The position numbers were made by a program, and so were the translations under genes. The notes under the pieces are model-generated. The model was not told the DNA's origin and made no database searches. It was given only the letters and a program-made list of their open reading frames with translations. A stretch of DNA of 64,000 nucleotides from Pseudoalteromonas nigrifaciens (GTDB lineage Bacteria; Pseudomonadota; Gammaproteobacteria; Enterobacterales; Alteromonadaceae): positions 2,976,001-3,040,000 of the forward strand of contig NZ_CP011036.1 of the NCBI RefSeq assembly GCF_002221505.1, read 5' to 3'. This document shows, piece by piece, positions 19,511 to 29,238 of the stretch (positions within the stretch are counted from its first letter, which is position 1; every line of letters starts with the position of its first letter).

Positions 19511-20569
19511 CTAGTTATTTAACTCAGCTGTTTTAAGCTCATCATCTAAATCATTTATTTCATCAATAAAAGTGCCAAGCTGTTGCTCAACCAAGCTATT
19601 TGCATGAGCAAAATACGCAATATGAAACACCGCATCACCCTCATTTACTAATGGCATAGTTTGCTGGCCAATAATAATTCCACTGCGTGGTGCTGGTAGC
19701 TCAAGTTCAGAGTCGCCAAGTGGGCTGCTAATATAAGCAAGTACTTGCCCCTTAGTAACACGCTCTCCAAGCGATACCTGCGCACGCACAATGCCATCTA
19801 CATTAGCACGCACCCAACTTGTAGAGCTGGCTATAATAGGCTCAGGAAGCTTTCTAGGACGCTTACCACGGATCATTTTTAAATGGCGCATAACATAGTC
19901 AACGCCTTGTACACCTGCAGCAATCGCAAATGGGTCAAAACGCAGTGCTTCACCGGCTTCATAAGTAATAACCGGGATCCCTAAGTTAGCGGCTTCGCTG
20001 CGCAGTGAGCCATTACGTAACGAGGCATCTATCACTGCGGGTGTACCAAATGCTTTAGCCATTTGTGCGGTGGCTTCATCGGCTAAATTAGCGCGTATTT
20101 GCGGTAAGTTAGTGCGGTGAATAGCTCCCGTATGTAAATCAATAATATGGGTACAATGTACTGCCACTTGATTAAAAAACATATACGCCATACGACCAGC
20201 CAGCGAGCCACGCTCTGAACCCGGAAAACTGCGGTTCATATCGCGTCTATCAGGTAAGTAGCGCGACTTATGTATAAAGCCAAACACATTTACAATCGGC
20301 ACCGCAATCAGCGTGCCGCGCAACTGGTTAGGATCTATTTTAGCAAGTAATTGCCGCACCACTTCTACGCCATTGAGCTCATCGCCATGAATAGCCGCAC
20401 ACACCATAAGTACCGGCCCTTCCATAACACCATTAACCACTTCAATTGGAATATTAAGTGGAGAGTGGGTATAAAGTTTTGCCGCTTCTAAGGCCAGCGT
20501 TTTACGCTCGCCTACGCCAACACTTTCACCTAATAAGGTAAAAGAACGGTTAATTTTAACCTTTGCCAC
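19511..20569 (-). CDS. Succinylglutamate desuccinylase/aspartoacylase-like M14 metallopeptidase
   Basis: 352 residues from the GTG at 20569, which has AAAGGA upstream and overlaps the rimK stop by 14 bases; the ATG at 20614 lies deep in rimK. The zinc site is [10 protein letters not shown] (His61, Glu64) plus the His in [11 protein letters not shown] probable catalytic Glu is in [13 protein letters not shown]. The C-terminal third is a beta/lipoyl-like domain ([25 protein letters not shown]). This is the AstE/AspA branch of the M14 carboxypeptidase clan. It is translationally coupled to rimK, so a substrate linked to glutamylation is plausible (inference). Confidence 0.88.
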   Translation of the reverse strand: MAKVKINRSFTLLGESVGVGERKTLALEAAKLYTHSPLNIPIEVVNGVMEGPVLMVCAAIHGDELNGVEVVRQLLAKIDPNQLRGTLIAVPIVNVFGFIHKSRYLPDRRDMNRSFPGSERGSLAGRMAYMFFNQVAVHCTHIIDLHTGAIHRTNLPQIRANLADEATAQMAKAFGTPAVIDASLRNGSLRSEAANLGIPVITYEAGEALRFDPFAIAAGVQGVDYVMRHLKMIRGKRPRKLPEPIIASSTSWVRANVDGIVRAQVSLGERVTKGQVLAYISSPLGDSELELPAPRSGIIIGQQTMPLVNEGDAVFHIAYFAHANSLVEQQLGTFIDEINDLDDELKTAELNN

Positions 20570-21461
20570 GAGTTGCTGTTCCTTTACTTGATGCTGTTTT
20601 TTCAATGAAATCAATCACCATGCCTGCAATATCTTTACCTGTTGCTATTTCAATGCCCTCAAGGCCTGGTGATGAGTTAACTTCCATCACTAAAGGACCA
20701 CGTGATGAGCGAAGTAAATCAACACCGGCTACATTTAAGCCCATCGCTTTAGCAGCTGCAACGGCTGTTTTACGTTCTTCTGGCGTAATACGCACTAATG
20801 TAGCGCTACCACCACGGTGAAGGTTTGAGCGGAACTCACCTTCTTGTGCTTGGCGTTTCATTGCTGCAATCACTTTGTCACCTAAAACAAAACAACGGAT
20901 GTCAGCACCACCGGCTTCTTTAATGTATTCTTGCACCATAATGTTAGCTTTTAAGCCCATAAATGCTTCAATAACACTCTCAGCCGCTTTACGCGTTTCA
21001 GCCAATACCACACCAATACCTTGCGTGCCTTCTAGTAGTTTAATTACTACCGGCGCACCGCCTACCATTTCGAGCAAATCTTTTACATCATCTGGTTTAC
21101 TAGCAAAACCAGTCACTGGCATACCTACACCTTTACGAGATAAAAGCTGTAATGAGCGCAACTTATCGCGAGAGCGAGAAATAGCAACCGACTCGTTTAC
21201 TGGATACACGCCCATCATTTCAAATTGACGCAGCACCGAACAGCCGTAAAACGTAACTGATGCGCCAATACGCGGAATAACTGCATCAAAGCCTTTTAAG
21301 TTTTCACCACGATAGTGAATTTCTGGTAGCTCAGAGTTTATATTCATATAACAACGCAGTGCATCTACTACTTTAACTTCGTGACCACGAGCTTCAGCCG
21401 CCTCAATTAAACGACGCGTTGAATACAATTTTTTGTTGCGAGATAAAATACCAATTTTCAT
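20556..21461 (-). CDS. rimK: Ribosomal protein S6 glutamate ligase RimK
   Basis: ATP-grasp ligase that adds glutamate residues to the C terminus of ribosomal protein S6. The 301 residues equal E. coli RimK (300). It starts [18 protein letters not shown]. The ATP-grasp signatures are [37 protein letters not shown] and, at the metal site, [15 protein letters not shown]. It is flanked by rimB upstream (64 bases) and the M14-type gene downstream (overlapping). In Pseudomonas, RimK and RimB together set S6 modification and translation of specific mRNAs. Confidence 0.96.
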   Translation of the reverse strand: MKIGILSRNKKLYSTRRLIEAAEARGHEVKVVDALRCYMNINSELPEIHYRGENLKGFDAVIPRIGASVTFYGCSVLRQFEMMGVYPVNESVAISRSRDKLRSLQLLSRKGVGMPVTGFASKPDDVKDLLEMVGGAPVVIKLLEGTQGIGVVLAETRKAAESVIEAFMGLKANIMVQEYIKEAGGADIRCFVLGDKVIAAMKRQAQEGEFRSNLHRGGSATLVRITPEERKTAVAAAKAMGLNVAGVDLLRSSRGPLVMEVNSSPGLEGIEIATGKDIAGMVIDFIEKTASSKGTATRGKG

Positions 21462-21525
21462 AATTTAAACCTTAATAAGTACGTATTATTTTAGAAGCTT
21501 AGTCCCTCTAAAAGTTAATACATCC

Positions 21526-21948
21526 TTATAATAAATGAGATAAAGCCGGGTCAACGACTATACGATTTTCCATGGCTGTACGCCCGAGTAACATTCTAAA
21601 CTTCATTGTTGCGCGGCTAGTTAAGGTAATTTCTATAGGCCAGCTATATTTACCCGCATGCAATGTTGTTTCTATAAAGTAACGTAACTCTTTTTGCCCG
21701 CCAGAGCTGGTTACGTGCTTCTTCTTTTTAACTTTTGCATTGCAAACAACTTGTGTTTCTTCATCTTCTTGCAATGGCTGGGTAATAAATTTAACCCACT
21801 TTTCGCCATCAACTTCATACTCTTCTATATTAAGTGCATGAATACATGAGGTGCGGGCACCGGTATCAATTTTTGCTTTTACTTTCTCGATGCCTAGCTC
21901 TGGTAAACTCAACCACTCACGCCAACCAACGGTAATCTTTGCTGTCAT
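21526..21948 (-). CDS. rimB: RimB-like retropepsin-type protease (DUF785)
   Basis: 140-residue single-domain aspartic-protease fold of the group annotated as ATP-dependent zinc protease. The retropepsin motif DTGARTSCIHA sits near residue 28 and a C-terminal MLLGRTAMENRIVVDP matches the family. In Pseudomonas RimB trims or counteracts RimK-modified S6. It is the first gene of the rim unit and is divergent from zntB. The ATG follows an AGGGC-type site. Confidence 0.88.
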   Translation of the reverse strand: MTAKITVGWREWLSLPELGIEKVKAKIDTGARTSCIHALNIEEYEVDGEKWVKFITQPLQEDEETQVVCNAKVKKKKHVTSSGGQKELRYFIETTLHAGKYSWPIEITLTSRATMKFRMLLGRTAMENRIVVDPALSHLL

Positions 21949-22226
21949 AAATGTGCCCTTAATAAAAAAGTGTCTTATACGCTACCGGAAAAAAAACACC
22001 AACAAAATAAATTTATCAAGTCGACAAATTGATTTGATTGATCTTTATAGCCGACTAGTTTAACAATATAAGCGTAACAAACTAGTCAACTTTAAGGGCC
22101 AAAAACCCCCTTGTTCGAAGCGCTAAATAAATTTAACTTCTTAAAAAAGAAAGATAAGTTTAATTTACTAAAGTAAATACACTATAGTAAACGGTATTAA
22201 AAACACACCATCTATGAGAAATTATT

Positions 22227-23198
22227 ATGATTAATGGCTTACTTCACGCCCTTGTACTTGATGAGCAAGGCGGTGCGCGCACTATAGAAAACAGCGCCGA
22301 ACTACATAATTGGCAACCAGAGCAAGGCAAGCTTTGGGTGCACATGGATTATAGCCAAGCTGACGTTGTCACTTGGCTAAAAGGCTGTGAATTTTTAACC
22401 GACTACGAATTAGAGTCGCTAACTGCAGACGAAACTCGTCCACGTATCACCTCTGCTACAAACGGCCATATGTTATTTTTACGCGGTATTAATTTAAATC
22501 CGGCACAAAGCCCTGAAGACATGGTTTCAATTCGCCTTTTTATTAACGATGATATTGTTATTACTACCCGAAAGCGTCGCTTACTATCTATTCAAGATAT
22601 TTTAGCTTCATTTAGTAACAATACCGGTCCGCGCAGTATTTCTGAACTCGTCTGCACTATCACCCAAAAACTCACTTCCCGTATGGAAAGTGTTATTGAT
22701 GCTTTAGATGAAACCCTAGATGAATTTGAAGAAGAAATAGATGAGCCAAGCAAAAAGTTTGATAATCAAGGTTTGTCGCAATTACGTCGGCAAACTATTG
22801 CTTTAAAACGCTATTTAAAGCCACAAAAAGAAGCGCTTATTAGCATGGTTAATCATCACTATTCATGGCTCTTCGATGAGGATAAAGCTAAGCTTAATGA
22901 AACCACTAATTTACTAACTCGTTACCTTGAAGAATTAGACAGCTCAATAGATCGGGCGCAAATTATTCAACAAACAGTCACTAACCAAGTATCTGAGCAG
23001 CTAAATCAGCGTATGTATGTTATGTCGGTGGTGGCTGCATTATTTTTGCCACTGGGCTTTTTAACCGGCTTATTAGGCGTAAACGTAGGCGGCATACCTG
23101 GCACAGAAAGCCCTTATGCGTTCACTTTATTCGTCGTGTTTTTAGTTGTACTTACCGGCAGTATTGGCGTGTACTTTAAAAATAAAAAATGGCTGTAA
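22227..23198 (+). CDS. zntB: Zinc transporter ZntB (CorA superfamily)
   Basis: 323-residue 2-TM-GxN transporter that moves Zn2+. The N-terminal cytoplasmic domain (DETRPRITSATNGHMLFLRGINL) is followed by a long helical stalk (residues about 150-255). Two C-terminal membrane segments follow, and the loop GLLGVNVGGIPG carries the GVN motif typical of ZntB, where CorA has GMN. It is a single gene divergent from rimB. An inverted repeat stands 90 bases downstream. Confidence 0.93.
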   Translation: MINGLLHALVLDEQGGARTIENSAELHNWQPEQGKLWVHMDYSQADVVTWLKGCEFLTDYELESLTADETRPRITSATNGHMLFLRGINLNPAQSPEDMVSIRLFINDDIVITTRKRRLLSIQDILASFSNNTGPRSISELVCTITQKLTSRMESVIDALDETLDEFEEEIDEPSKKFDNQGLSQLRRQTIALKRYLKPQKEALISMVNHHYSWLFDEDKAKLNETTNLLTRYLEELDSSIDRAQIIQQTVTNQVSEQLNQRMYVMSVVAALFLPLGFLTGLLGVNVGGIPGTESPYAFTLFVVFLVVLTGSIGVYFKNKKWL

Positions 23199-23288
23199 CA
23201 ATATAAATTAATTATTTAGTGGAAGTAACGCGCTACGGGTAAAGCAATAAGCAAAGATAGCTTATAAATACGCTAGGTAATTTAAGGT

Positions 23289-23331
23289 GAGCCGCATCAG
23301 GTTTTTATGCAATAAAAATCTGATGCGGCTC
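23289..23331. repeat. 20-bp-arm inverted repeat behind zntB
   Basis: GAGCCGCATCAG and CTGATGCGGCTC are perfect complements; inside them TTTTTAT pairs with ATAAAAA after one G-T position, leaving a 3-base loop. Neither strand has a T-tract after it, so it is not a standard terminator. It may stabilise the zntB mRNA end or be a solitary repeat element. Confidence 0.7.
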
Positions 23332-23482
23332 TAAACACGCAAAAAAATTCAAATATAAAACCCTCTATATTCTCCTAAAAACAAACTACACCAAAATAAA
23401 GCAACAATTTAATTACAATAAACTAGCAAAACTCTTAACTATTTGTTACTAATATAGGAAATAATAACTAGGAAGCTCTGAT

Positions 23483-23511
23483 AGTATTGCCTCCTAGTCT
23501 TTCTCTATAAT
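23483..23511 (+). promoter_or_regulatory. Probable sigma70 promoter for the lipoprotein gene
   Basis: A perfect -10 (TATAAT, 23506-23511) lies 36 bases before the start codon. The -35 at 17-base spacing is weak. Confidence 0.4.
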
Positions 23512-23546
23512 GCCTTTAAGCAAGTGACCGCTTTAGGAGTTATTGT

Positions 23547-23945
23547 GTGACCAAATTAGTACTGTGGTTTATTTTTGCGTCTATGACTTTATTAGGTTGT
23601 AGCTCGGTTAAAGAGCCAACCTTTAATAACGATATTGTAGTGATTGATGTAGCTGATTTGAACCAATATTGGGTTGCTAAAACATCTAAGGTAGTTTTCT
23701 TACCTGGGCGTCCAAAGTGGATACCTAAAGGAATGGGTAAAGCATCTTTTTTTATTACTATTGATTCTAACGGAACTTTGGTTAGTAGAGAGTTAATTGA
23801 CTCCATACCTAATGATTGGATGACACAAAAAATATTAGATAAAATGCCAATACAACAATATAAGCCTTCCATAACTAACCCGACTAAAATTCCGGTTAAG
23901 GTTAAAATAAACCCAGAATTAAAGGCACTTGTTGATATAACTTAA
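23547..23945 (+). CDS. Small lipoprotein with TonB C-terminal-like domain
   Basis: 132 residues from a GTG start. A lipoprotein signal (LWFIFASMTLLGCSS, Cys at about 18) precedes a segment resembling the TonB C-terminal fold: GKASFFITIDSNGTLVSREL, helix, then YKPSITNPTKIPVKVKINPE. It has no N-terminal membrane anchor of true TonB and no proline-rich linker, so it is unlikely to drive TonB-dependent uptake. The region is AT-rich compared with its neighbours. Function unknown. Confidence 0.72.
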   Translation: MTKLVLWFIFASMTLLGCSSVKEPTFNNDIVVIDVADLNQYWVAKTSKVVFLPGRPKWIPKGMGKASFFITIDSNGTLVSRELIDSIPNDWMTQKILDKMPIQQYKPSITNPTKIPVKVKINPELKALVDIT

Positions 23946-24016
23946 TACTGATTAAACGTGAATATTTAAAACACTAAACTGCAACATCTGGTTGCTTTAT
24001 ATTTTAAGGAAAAATA

Positions 24017-24487
24017 ATGAGAAAACTCGGAATTTCAATTGCTTTATTAGCTTTAGCAGGCTGTGCGTCAACAAATTATTCAGACTTTGACGTTAGTGAA
24101 GCTGTAATATCAAAGCTTAAAATTAACGAAACTCATAATTTAAATGAAAGGCAGCATAAGCTAGAAATATCTTTTGATTATGAAATATCTGAATACGTAG
24201 ATACGAACAATTTATATAATTGTTCTGTACAGTTTTTAGCTTTAGATGGCACAACAATCTCAATGTCGAATGGTAAAAAATCACCTTGTGAGTTGAATAA
24301 AGCCAAAGGCAAAAAGTCTATAGTATGGCCAACCATATTAGATAAGGCGCACTCTCCTTCTGAAGAGCAGCTTTCTAAAATAAAGTACCCTATAGAATAC
24401 TTTGTAGCTATTCATCAACGAACAGGTAAAAACACGAATAGAATAATCGGAAAGTCCGCCATCCAAGTTAGCACGGTAAAAATATAG
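24017..24487 (+). CDS. Hypothetical lipoprotein
   Basis: 156 residues. The lipobox is LLALAGCAS with the lipid-modified Cys at about 16. The mature part looks like a small beta-rich domain with two cysteines (NCSVQF and SPCELN) that could form a disulfide in the periplasm. The ATG follows AAGGAAA. I do not recognise the family. It may be co-transcribed with the preceding lipoprotein gene (71-base gap) and is also AT-rich. Confidence 0.75.
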   Translation: MRKLGISIALLALAGCASTNYSDFDVSEAVISKLKINETHNLNERQHKLEISFDYEISEYVDTNNLYNCSVQFLALDGTTISMSNGKKSPCELNKAKGKKSIVWPTILDKAHSPSEEQLSKIKYPIEYFVAIHQRTGKNTNRIIGKSAIQVSTVKI

Positions 24488-24530
24488 CTCACTAACGATC
24501 TAATACAGTTTGTAGAGATTATACCAATAT

Positions 24531-24566
24531 AAAAAAGGCGAACATTTTACAATGTTCGCCTTTTTT
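24531..24566. terminator. Bidirectional terminator
   Basis: AAAAAAGGCGAACATT and AATGTTCGCCTTTTTT form a 16-bp perfect stem with a 4-base loop between the convergent lipoprotein gene and rraB. Confidence 0.93.
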
Positions 24567-24581
24567 ATAACAGTCAGCTAA

Positions 24582-24917
24582 TTACTCTTGAAAGTAAGTG
24601 CCCCAACCGTCGTATTCTACTTCGCATTCAACAGCAAGTGCTGCCAGCTTATCAACGTCTTCCATTATTACGTCAACATCAAGCTCTGACTCTACAACTA
24701 TGTCAAAACTCCAAATTTTTGCACCGTCTTCAAGCTCAAGCTCTGCTGGCTCTTCTACATCGTAGCCTAATTTAAAAGCGGCTAATGCGGCCTGCTCTAA
24801 CTTAGGGAAGTCTTCACATACAAAGTGATGTTCTACTTCGTAAAGTATTTCAGGGTCTGAACCATCTTCGAGTAATGAAGATACGATGTCTTCACTTATT
24901 TCACGCCAGTTTTCCAT
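24582..24917 (-). CDS. rraB: Regulator of RNase E activity RraB
   Basis: 111-residue acidic protein of the RraB family (E. coli 138). RraB binds RNase E and changes degradosome composition. Characteristic are the strongly acidic N terminus (SSLLEDGSDPEILYEVEHHF), the stretch AALAAFKLGYDVEEP and the final DGWGTYFQE. The start overlaps the plsC stop by one base (TAATG), so it is coupled to the acyltransferase gene. Confidence 0.9.
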   Translation of the reverse strand: MENWREISEDIVSSLLEDGSDPEILYEVEHHFVCEDFPKLEQAALAAFKLGYDVEEPAELELEDGAKIWSFDIVVESELDVDVIMEDVDKLAALAVECEVEYDGWGTYFQE

Positions 24918-25630
24918 TAATTTTCTCTCACTTGAGCATCTAATTCAGTTATTTTAGCAGCCATAATACTGTGCACACTTTTAGCGTGCTCGCGCGCGCT
25001 GATGTTTTTATCAAGCGATATGGGGGCTAACATTTCAATATAAATTGTACCATTATCCCAACGATTTAGTTTAATGGTTTTATGCGTTGTGCTCATACAT
25101 ACGGGCACTATGGGTACTTGCGCACTTAAAGCGGTATGAAATGCGCCTGTTTTTAAAGGTAATAAACCGCGTCCGTAACTGCGTGTACCTTCTGCAAACA
25201 TCCATACTGATAAGCCATTTTTCTTTATTTTTTCAGCGGCTTTAGAAATAGTTCCCGCAGCTTTTGAGCGGTTTGTACGATCAATTAAAATATTCCCCGA
25301 AAGCCAATACAACTGACCAAAAAATGGCACCCACTTTAAGCTTTTTTTACCTACGCTCACGCAGTTTTTAGGCACCATTGCAGGAATAGTAAATAAGTCA
25401 TAACTATTTTGATGATTTGCCACATAAACCGCAGGACCAAGATTTACGCTATCCGGATGGTACTTTCGTACAACTTTAACGCCCAGCATTTTTGCTACTG
25501 AGCCAAACCAGCTCGCTATAATATGCACATTATTAGGATGAAATGGCCTCACTATTGATAACAGTAACCCAAAAATACAACTTAATAATATAAACAACAG
25601 CATAATAAAAATACGTATAACAGCAAGCAA
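24917..25630 (-). CDS. plsC: 1-acyl-sn-glycerol-3-phosphate acyltransferase
   Basis: Makes phosphatidic acid from lysophosphatidic acid in phospholipid synthesis. 237 residues: an N-terminal membrane anchor, the catalytic box NHQNSYD (HX4D), a second box VPFFGQLYWLSGNILIDR and the substrate box FAEGTRSYGRG. Gene order parC-plsC is conserved with E. coli. It overlaps rraB by one base. Confidence 0.95.
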   Translation of the reverse strand: MLAVIRIFIMLLFILLSCIFGLLLSIVRPFHPNNVHIIASWFGSVAKMLGVKVVRKYHPDSVNLGPAVYVANHQNSYDLFTIPAMVPKNCVSVGKKSLKWVPFFGQLYWLSGNILIDRTNRSKAAGTISKAAEKIKKNGLSVWMFAEGTRSYGRGLLPLKTGAFHTALSAQVPIVPVCMSTTHKTIKLNRWDNGTIYIEMLAPISLDKNISAREHAKSVHSIMAAKITELDAQVREN

Positions 25631-25750
25631 CAGAGCGTCTCCAAATATAATCGCGTTAAGCCAGCGGCTATTATAACGTTATTTTATGATCTACACGAGA
25701 AAATAGCGCACAAGTGTACGCTCAATTTTATAACAAACTAAATTTATAAC

Positions 25751-25776
25751 AAAAAAATGGCCTGCATAAGCAAGCC
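25751..25776 (-). terminator. Terminator of parC
   Basis: On the minus strand a GGCTTGC/GCAGGCC stem (one mismatch) with a TTAT loop is followed by a run of T residues, about 30 bases after the parC stop. Confidence 0.7.
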
Positions 25777-25805
25777 GTTTAATATGAGCGAATGTGAATT
25801 AATCG

Positions 25806-28100
25806 CTACTCATCAATAGCATTTTCAATTGGCTCGTCGTTTTGCGGGCTAAACTCTACAACAGCTTCGTCTACTCTTTGTAGGCCTCGTGGTAGTTTAT
25901 TACCCCTACGCCCTCGCTCGCCATAATAATGCTCTAAATCACTTGGTTTAAGCGTTAGTTTTCGCTTACCTGCATGCAGCGTTACACTACTGCCCTCAGG
26001 CACTACTGCTAATACTTTTACAAACTCTTCGCGGGCTTGTACTTTAGCCCCCGGAATAGAAATTATTTTATTACCTTTACCTTTACCTAGTTTTGGTAAG
26101 TCGCGCAGCGGAAATAACAACATCCGCCCTTCGTTGGAAATGGCCATACAATAATCACTAGCGACCTCGTTAACCCTAATTGGCGACAGTAATAAACCGC
26201 CTTTAGGTACGCTCACCAATGCTTTGCCGTTTTTGTTTTTACTCACTAAGTCTTTAAAGTCAGTAATAAAGCCATAACCTGCGTCTGATGCCATAAGTAA
26301 TACTTGGTTATCTTCACCCATTACTACATGCTCAAAGTTAGCGCCTGCACTAAGGTTAAAACGCCCTGTCATGGGCTCACCTTGGCTACGTGCTGAGGGC
26401 AGGCTATGCGCATCGGTTGCAAACGCTCGTCCTGCTGAATCTAAAAACACGGCGGGCTGGTTACTCTTACCCCGAGCTGAGGCTCTATAAGCATCACCGG
26501 CTCGATAACTTAACCCTTGCACATCTAAATCATGTCCTTTGCCAACGCGTGCCCAGCCCTTGTCTGAAAGCACCACAGTGACCGACTCTGATGGGATTAA
26601 ATCTTTTTCATTTAACGCTTTTGCTTCTAGGCGTTCAACAACTGGCGAGCGACGGTCGTCGCCATATATTTCAGCCGCTTCTTGAATTTCTTTTTTAAGC
26701 AACGTTGACATACGACGATCTGAGCCTAGCGTTTGCTGCAATTTATCACGCTCTTTAGCGAGTTCATCTTGCTCACCACGTATTTTAAATTCTTCTAACT
26801 TAGCTAAATGACGAAGTTTTAGCTCTAAAATAGCTTCTGCTTGTATGTCTGTTAAATCAAAGCGCTCCATTAATACTGGCTTTGGTTTATCTTCGCTGCG
26901 AATAATTTCAATCACTTCGTCAATATTTAAAAAGGCTGCTAATAAGCCTTCTAAAATATGTAAACGCGCTAACACTTTATCTAAACGATATTGTAGACGT
27001 CGACGTACTGTTTCGCGTCTAAACACTAACCACTCGGTTAAAATAGTCAGTAAATTTTTAACTTGCGGACGCCCATCTAGGCCAAGCATATTTAAGTTTA
27101 CACGATAGCTTTTTTCTAGATCTGTGGTGGCAAATAAGTGCGCCATTAACGGCTCAGCTTTAATGCGATTTGAACGCGGAATAATGACGATTCGAGTCGG
27201 GTTTTCGTGATCTGACTCATCGCGTAAATCGGCTACCATTGGCAGCTTTTTAGCGTTCATTTGCGCTGCAATTTGCTCCAGTACTTTACCACCAGAGCAC
27301 TGATGTGGCAGTGCGGTAATAACTATATCACCCTGTTCTTGTGTATAAACAGCACGCATTTTGATTGAACCACGCCCAGTTTTATATATTTTGTGAATAT
27401 CGGCTTTTGGGGTAATTATTTCTGCGTCTGTAGGGTAATCTGGCGCATGTACTAAAGTAAGTAATTCTTCAAGCTCAGTTTTTGGTTTATCAAGTAATAA
27501 GCAACAGGCACTGGCTACTTCACGCACATTATGAGGCGGAATATCGGTTGCCATACCAACTGCAATACCCGTTATACCATTGAGTAATATATGCGGTAAA
27601 CGCGATGGCAGTACCACAGGCTCATCCATGGTGCCGTCAAAGTTTGGCGTCCAATCTACCGTCCCTTGGCCTAGCTCTTTGAGGAGTATTTCAGAGAACT
27701 TAGATAAACGTGCTTCGGTATAACGCATTGCCGCAAACGATTTAGGATCGTCGGCCGCGCCCCAGTTTCCTTGCCCGTCAACCAATGGATAACGATAAGA
27801 AAACGGCTGCGCCATTAATACCATGGCTTCATAACAGGCACTATCACCATGGGGATGGTATTTACCTAGTACGTCACCTACGGTACGGGCTGATTTTTTA
27901 TACTTGGCATTAGCCGATAACCCCAGCTCGCTCATAGCATAAATAATACGTCGCTGTACTGGTTTTAAGCCATCGCCCACATGGGGTAATGCCCTATCCA
28001 TAATTACGTACATAGAATAGTTTAAGTAGGCGTCTTCGGTAAAACGACCCATTGTTTGTTGCTCAATTCCTTGCATTAGCAAGGTATCTGTATCACTCAT
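25806..28100 (-). CDS. parC: DNA topoisomerase IV subunit A
   Basis: Decatenates daughter chromosomes with ParE. 764 residues (752 in E. coli). The DNA-breakage domain has the catalytic tyrosine in MRYTEARLS. The quinolone region reads [13 protein letters not shown], with the Ser and Glu at the positions of E. coli S80 and E84, so no classical resistance change is seen. C-terminal beta-pinwheel blades follow (about 500-740), ending in an acidic tail. It lies 10 bases behind the sugar dehydrogenase gene and so is probably read from the parE promoter. Confidence 0.98.
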   Translation of the reverse strand: MSDTDTLLMQGIEQQTMGRFTEDAYLNYSMYVIMDRALPHVGDGLKPVQRRIIYAMSELGLSANAKYKKSARTVGDVLGKYHPHGDSACYEAMVLMAQPFSYRYPLVDGQGNWGAADDPKSFAAMRYTEARLSKFSEILLKELGQGTVDWTPNFDGTMDEPVVLPSRLPHILLNGITGIAVGMATDIPPHNVREVASACCLLLDKPKTELEELLTLVHAPDYPTDAEIITPKADIHKIYKTGRGSIKMRAVYTQEQGDIVITALPHQCSGGKVLEQIAAQMNAKKLPMVADLRDESDHENPTRIVIIPRSNRIKAEPLMAHLFATTDLEKSYRVNLNMLGLDGRPQVKNLLTILTEWLVFRRETVRRRLQYRLDKVLARLHILEGLLAAFLNIDEVIEIIRSEDKPKPVLMERFDLTDIQAEAILELKLRHLAKLEEFKIRGEQDELAKERDKLQQTLGSDRRMSTLLKKEIQEAAEIYGDDRRSPVVERLEAKALNEKDLIPSESVTVVLSDKGWARVGKGHDLDVQGLSYRAGDAYRASARGKSNQPAVFLDSAGRAFATDAHSLPSARSQGEPMTGRFNLSAGANFEHVVMGEDNQVLLMASDAGYGFITDFKDLVSKNKNGKALVSVPKGGLLLSPIRVNEVASDYCMAISNEGRMLLFPLRDLPKLGKGKGNKIISIPGAKVQAREEFVKVLAVVPEGSSVTLHAGKRKLTLKPSDLEHYYGERGRRGNKLPRGLQRVDEAVVEFSPQNDEPIENAIDE

Positions 28101-28110
28101 TAAAGCTTAC

Positions 28111-29205
28111 CTAGTTTTTCTTATAGCTTACACGGTAGATCACATTGGCGTAATCATCGCTTACCAATAGACTGCCGTCACCTAATTCTGCAAATGCAAC
28201 AGGGCGTCCATATGTTGTTTCGTCTTGCATAAAGCCTGTAATAAATGGCGTATATTTAGTTACACGGCCTTGCTCAATGCTCGCTAATGCCACTTTATAA
28301 CCTGACTTTTTAGAACGGTTCCACGAGCCATGTTCAGCAACAAATAACTGCTGCTTATAGCTTGCTGGAAATTGCTTACCGTTATAAAAATGAATACCCA
28401 AAGGCGCTACATGCGCCGGTAAGGCTAGTGCAGGTGAAGTATAGTCGGCAATTTTTTTACCTTTTCCAAATTCAGGGTCAATAATCGCGCCTGCGTGAAC
28501 ATACGGAAAACCAAAATGCTCGCCCTCTTTAGTGACTCTATTTAACTCATCTGGCGGAATGTCATCCCCCATCATGTCGCGACCATTGTCGCTAAACCAT
28601 AACGCTTGTGTGCTAGGGTGAAAGTCAAACCCTACTGAGTTACGTACGCCTTGCGCCAGTGTAGTAATTTGCTTGGTTTCTACGTTTAACGCAAAAATAC
28701 GGCCAAAACGCTCGTCTTCAGCGCAAATATTACAAGGTACACCAACCGGAATTATTAGCTCGCCAGTTGGGGCAAAGCGTAAAAATTTCCAACCATGATG
28801 TCGCTCTGATGGCAGCGCATCGTAAAGCACCTCAAACTGTGGGTTTTTTAGTTGCGTATCAATATTTTTAAAACGAATGATGCGGTGTACTTCACCAACA
28901 TATAAATCGCCATCTTTCATTGCTAAACCTGAAGGCATATTTAAGCCTTCTGCAACCAGCATTTTTTTATCTGCTACGCCATCGCTGTTATGATCAATAA
29001 GTGCATATACATTGCCTGCTTTGCGCGAGCCAACATATACTATGCCTTTTTTTGATACTACAACTTGCCGTGCATTTTCAACATCACTGGCAAATAAGCT
29101 AAGCTCAAACCCCGGGGCTACCGTGAGTTTATCTAATATATTTTTAGCCATTACGGTATTGCTAGTTAAACCTAGTAATAGCACTATTTTTAGTACCGTA
29201 TTCAT
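28111..29205 (-). CDS. PQQ-type soluble sugar (sorbosone) dehydrogenase family protein
   Basis: 364 residues with a signal peptide (MNTVLKIVLLLGLTSNTVMA), hence periplasmic. The six-bladed propeller of the GDH/sorbosone dehydrogenase family shows in APGFELSLFASDVENARQVV, MPSGLAMKDGDLYVGEVHRI, RNSVGFDFHPSTQALWFSDN and the later GSWNRSKKSGYKV. Substrate and use of PQQ are not established. It is placed between parE and parC with small gaps (33 and 10 bases). CNICAEDERFG holds two cysteines three residues apart, possibly a disulfide. Confidence 0.87.
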   Translation of the reverse strand: MNTVLKIVLLLGLTSNTVMAKNILDKLTVAPGFELSLFASDVENARQVVVSKKGIVYVGSRKAGNVYALIDHNSDGVADKKMLVAEGLNMPSGLAMKDGDLYVGEVHRIIRFKNIDTQLKNPQFEVLYDALPSERHHGWKFLRFAPTGELIIPVGVPCNICAEDERFGRIFALNVETKQITTLAQGVRNSVGFDFHPSTQALWFSDNGRDMMGDDIPPDELNRVTKEGEHFGFPYVHAGAIIDPEFGKGKKIADYTSPALALPAHVAPLGIHFYNGKQFPASYKQQLFVAEHGSWNRSKKSGYKVALASIEQGRVTKYTPFITGFMQDETTYGRPVAFAELGDGSLLVSDDYANVIYRVSYKKN

Positions 29206-29238
29206 ATATTCTCCTTGTTTTTTAAACGCAGACGCTAA

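Larger units (their letters stand above)
23199..23546. other. 348-base intergenic region with inverted repeat and promoter
   Basis: No gene seen. It holds the inverted repeat at 23289-23331, a strongly AT-rich middle part (23340-23460) and a probable promoter at 23483-23511 for the next gene. Confidence 0.6.

Noticed and set aside
27600..28000. Quinolone-resistance changes in parC
   Set aside because: The Ser and Glu at the E. coli S80 and E84 positions (GDSACYEAM) are wild type.
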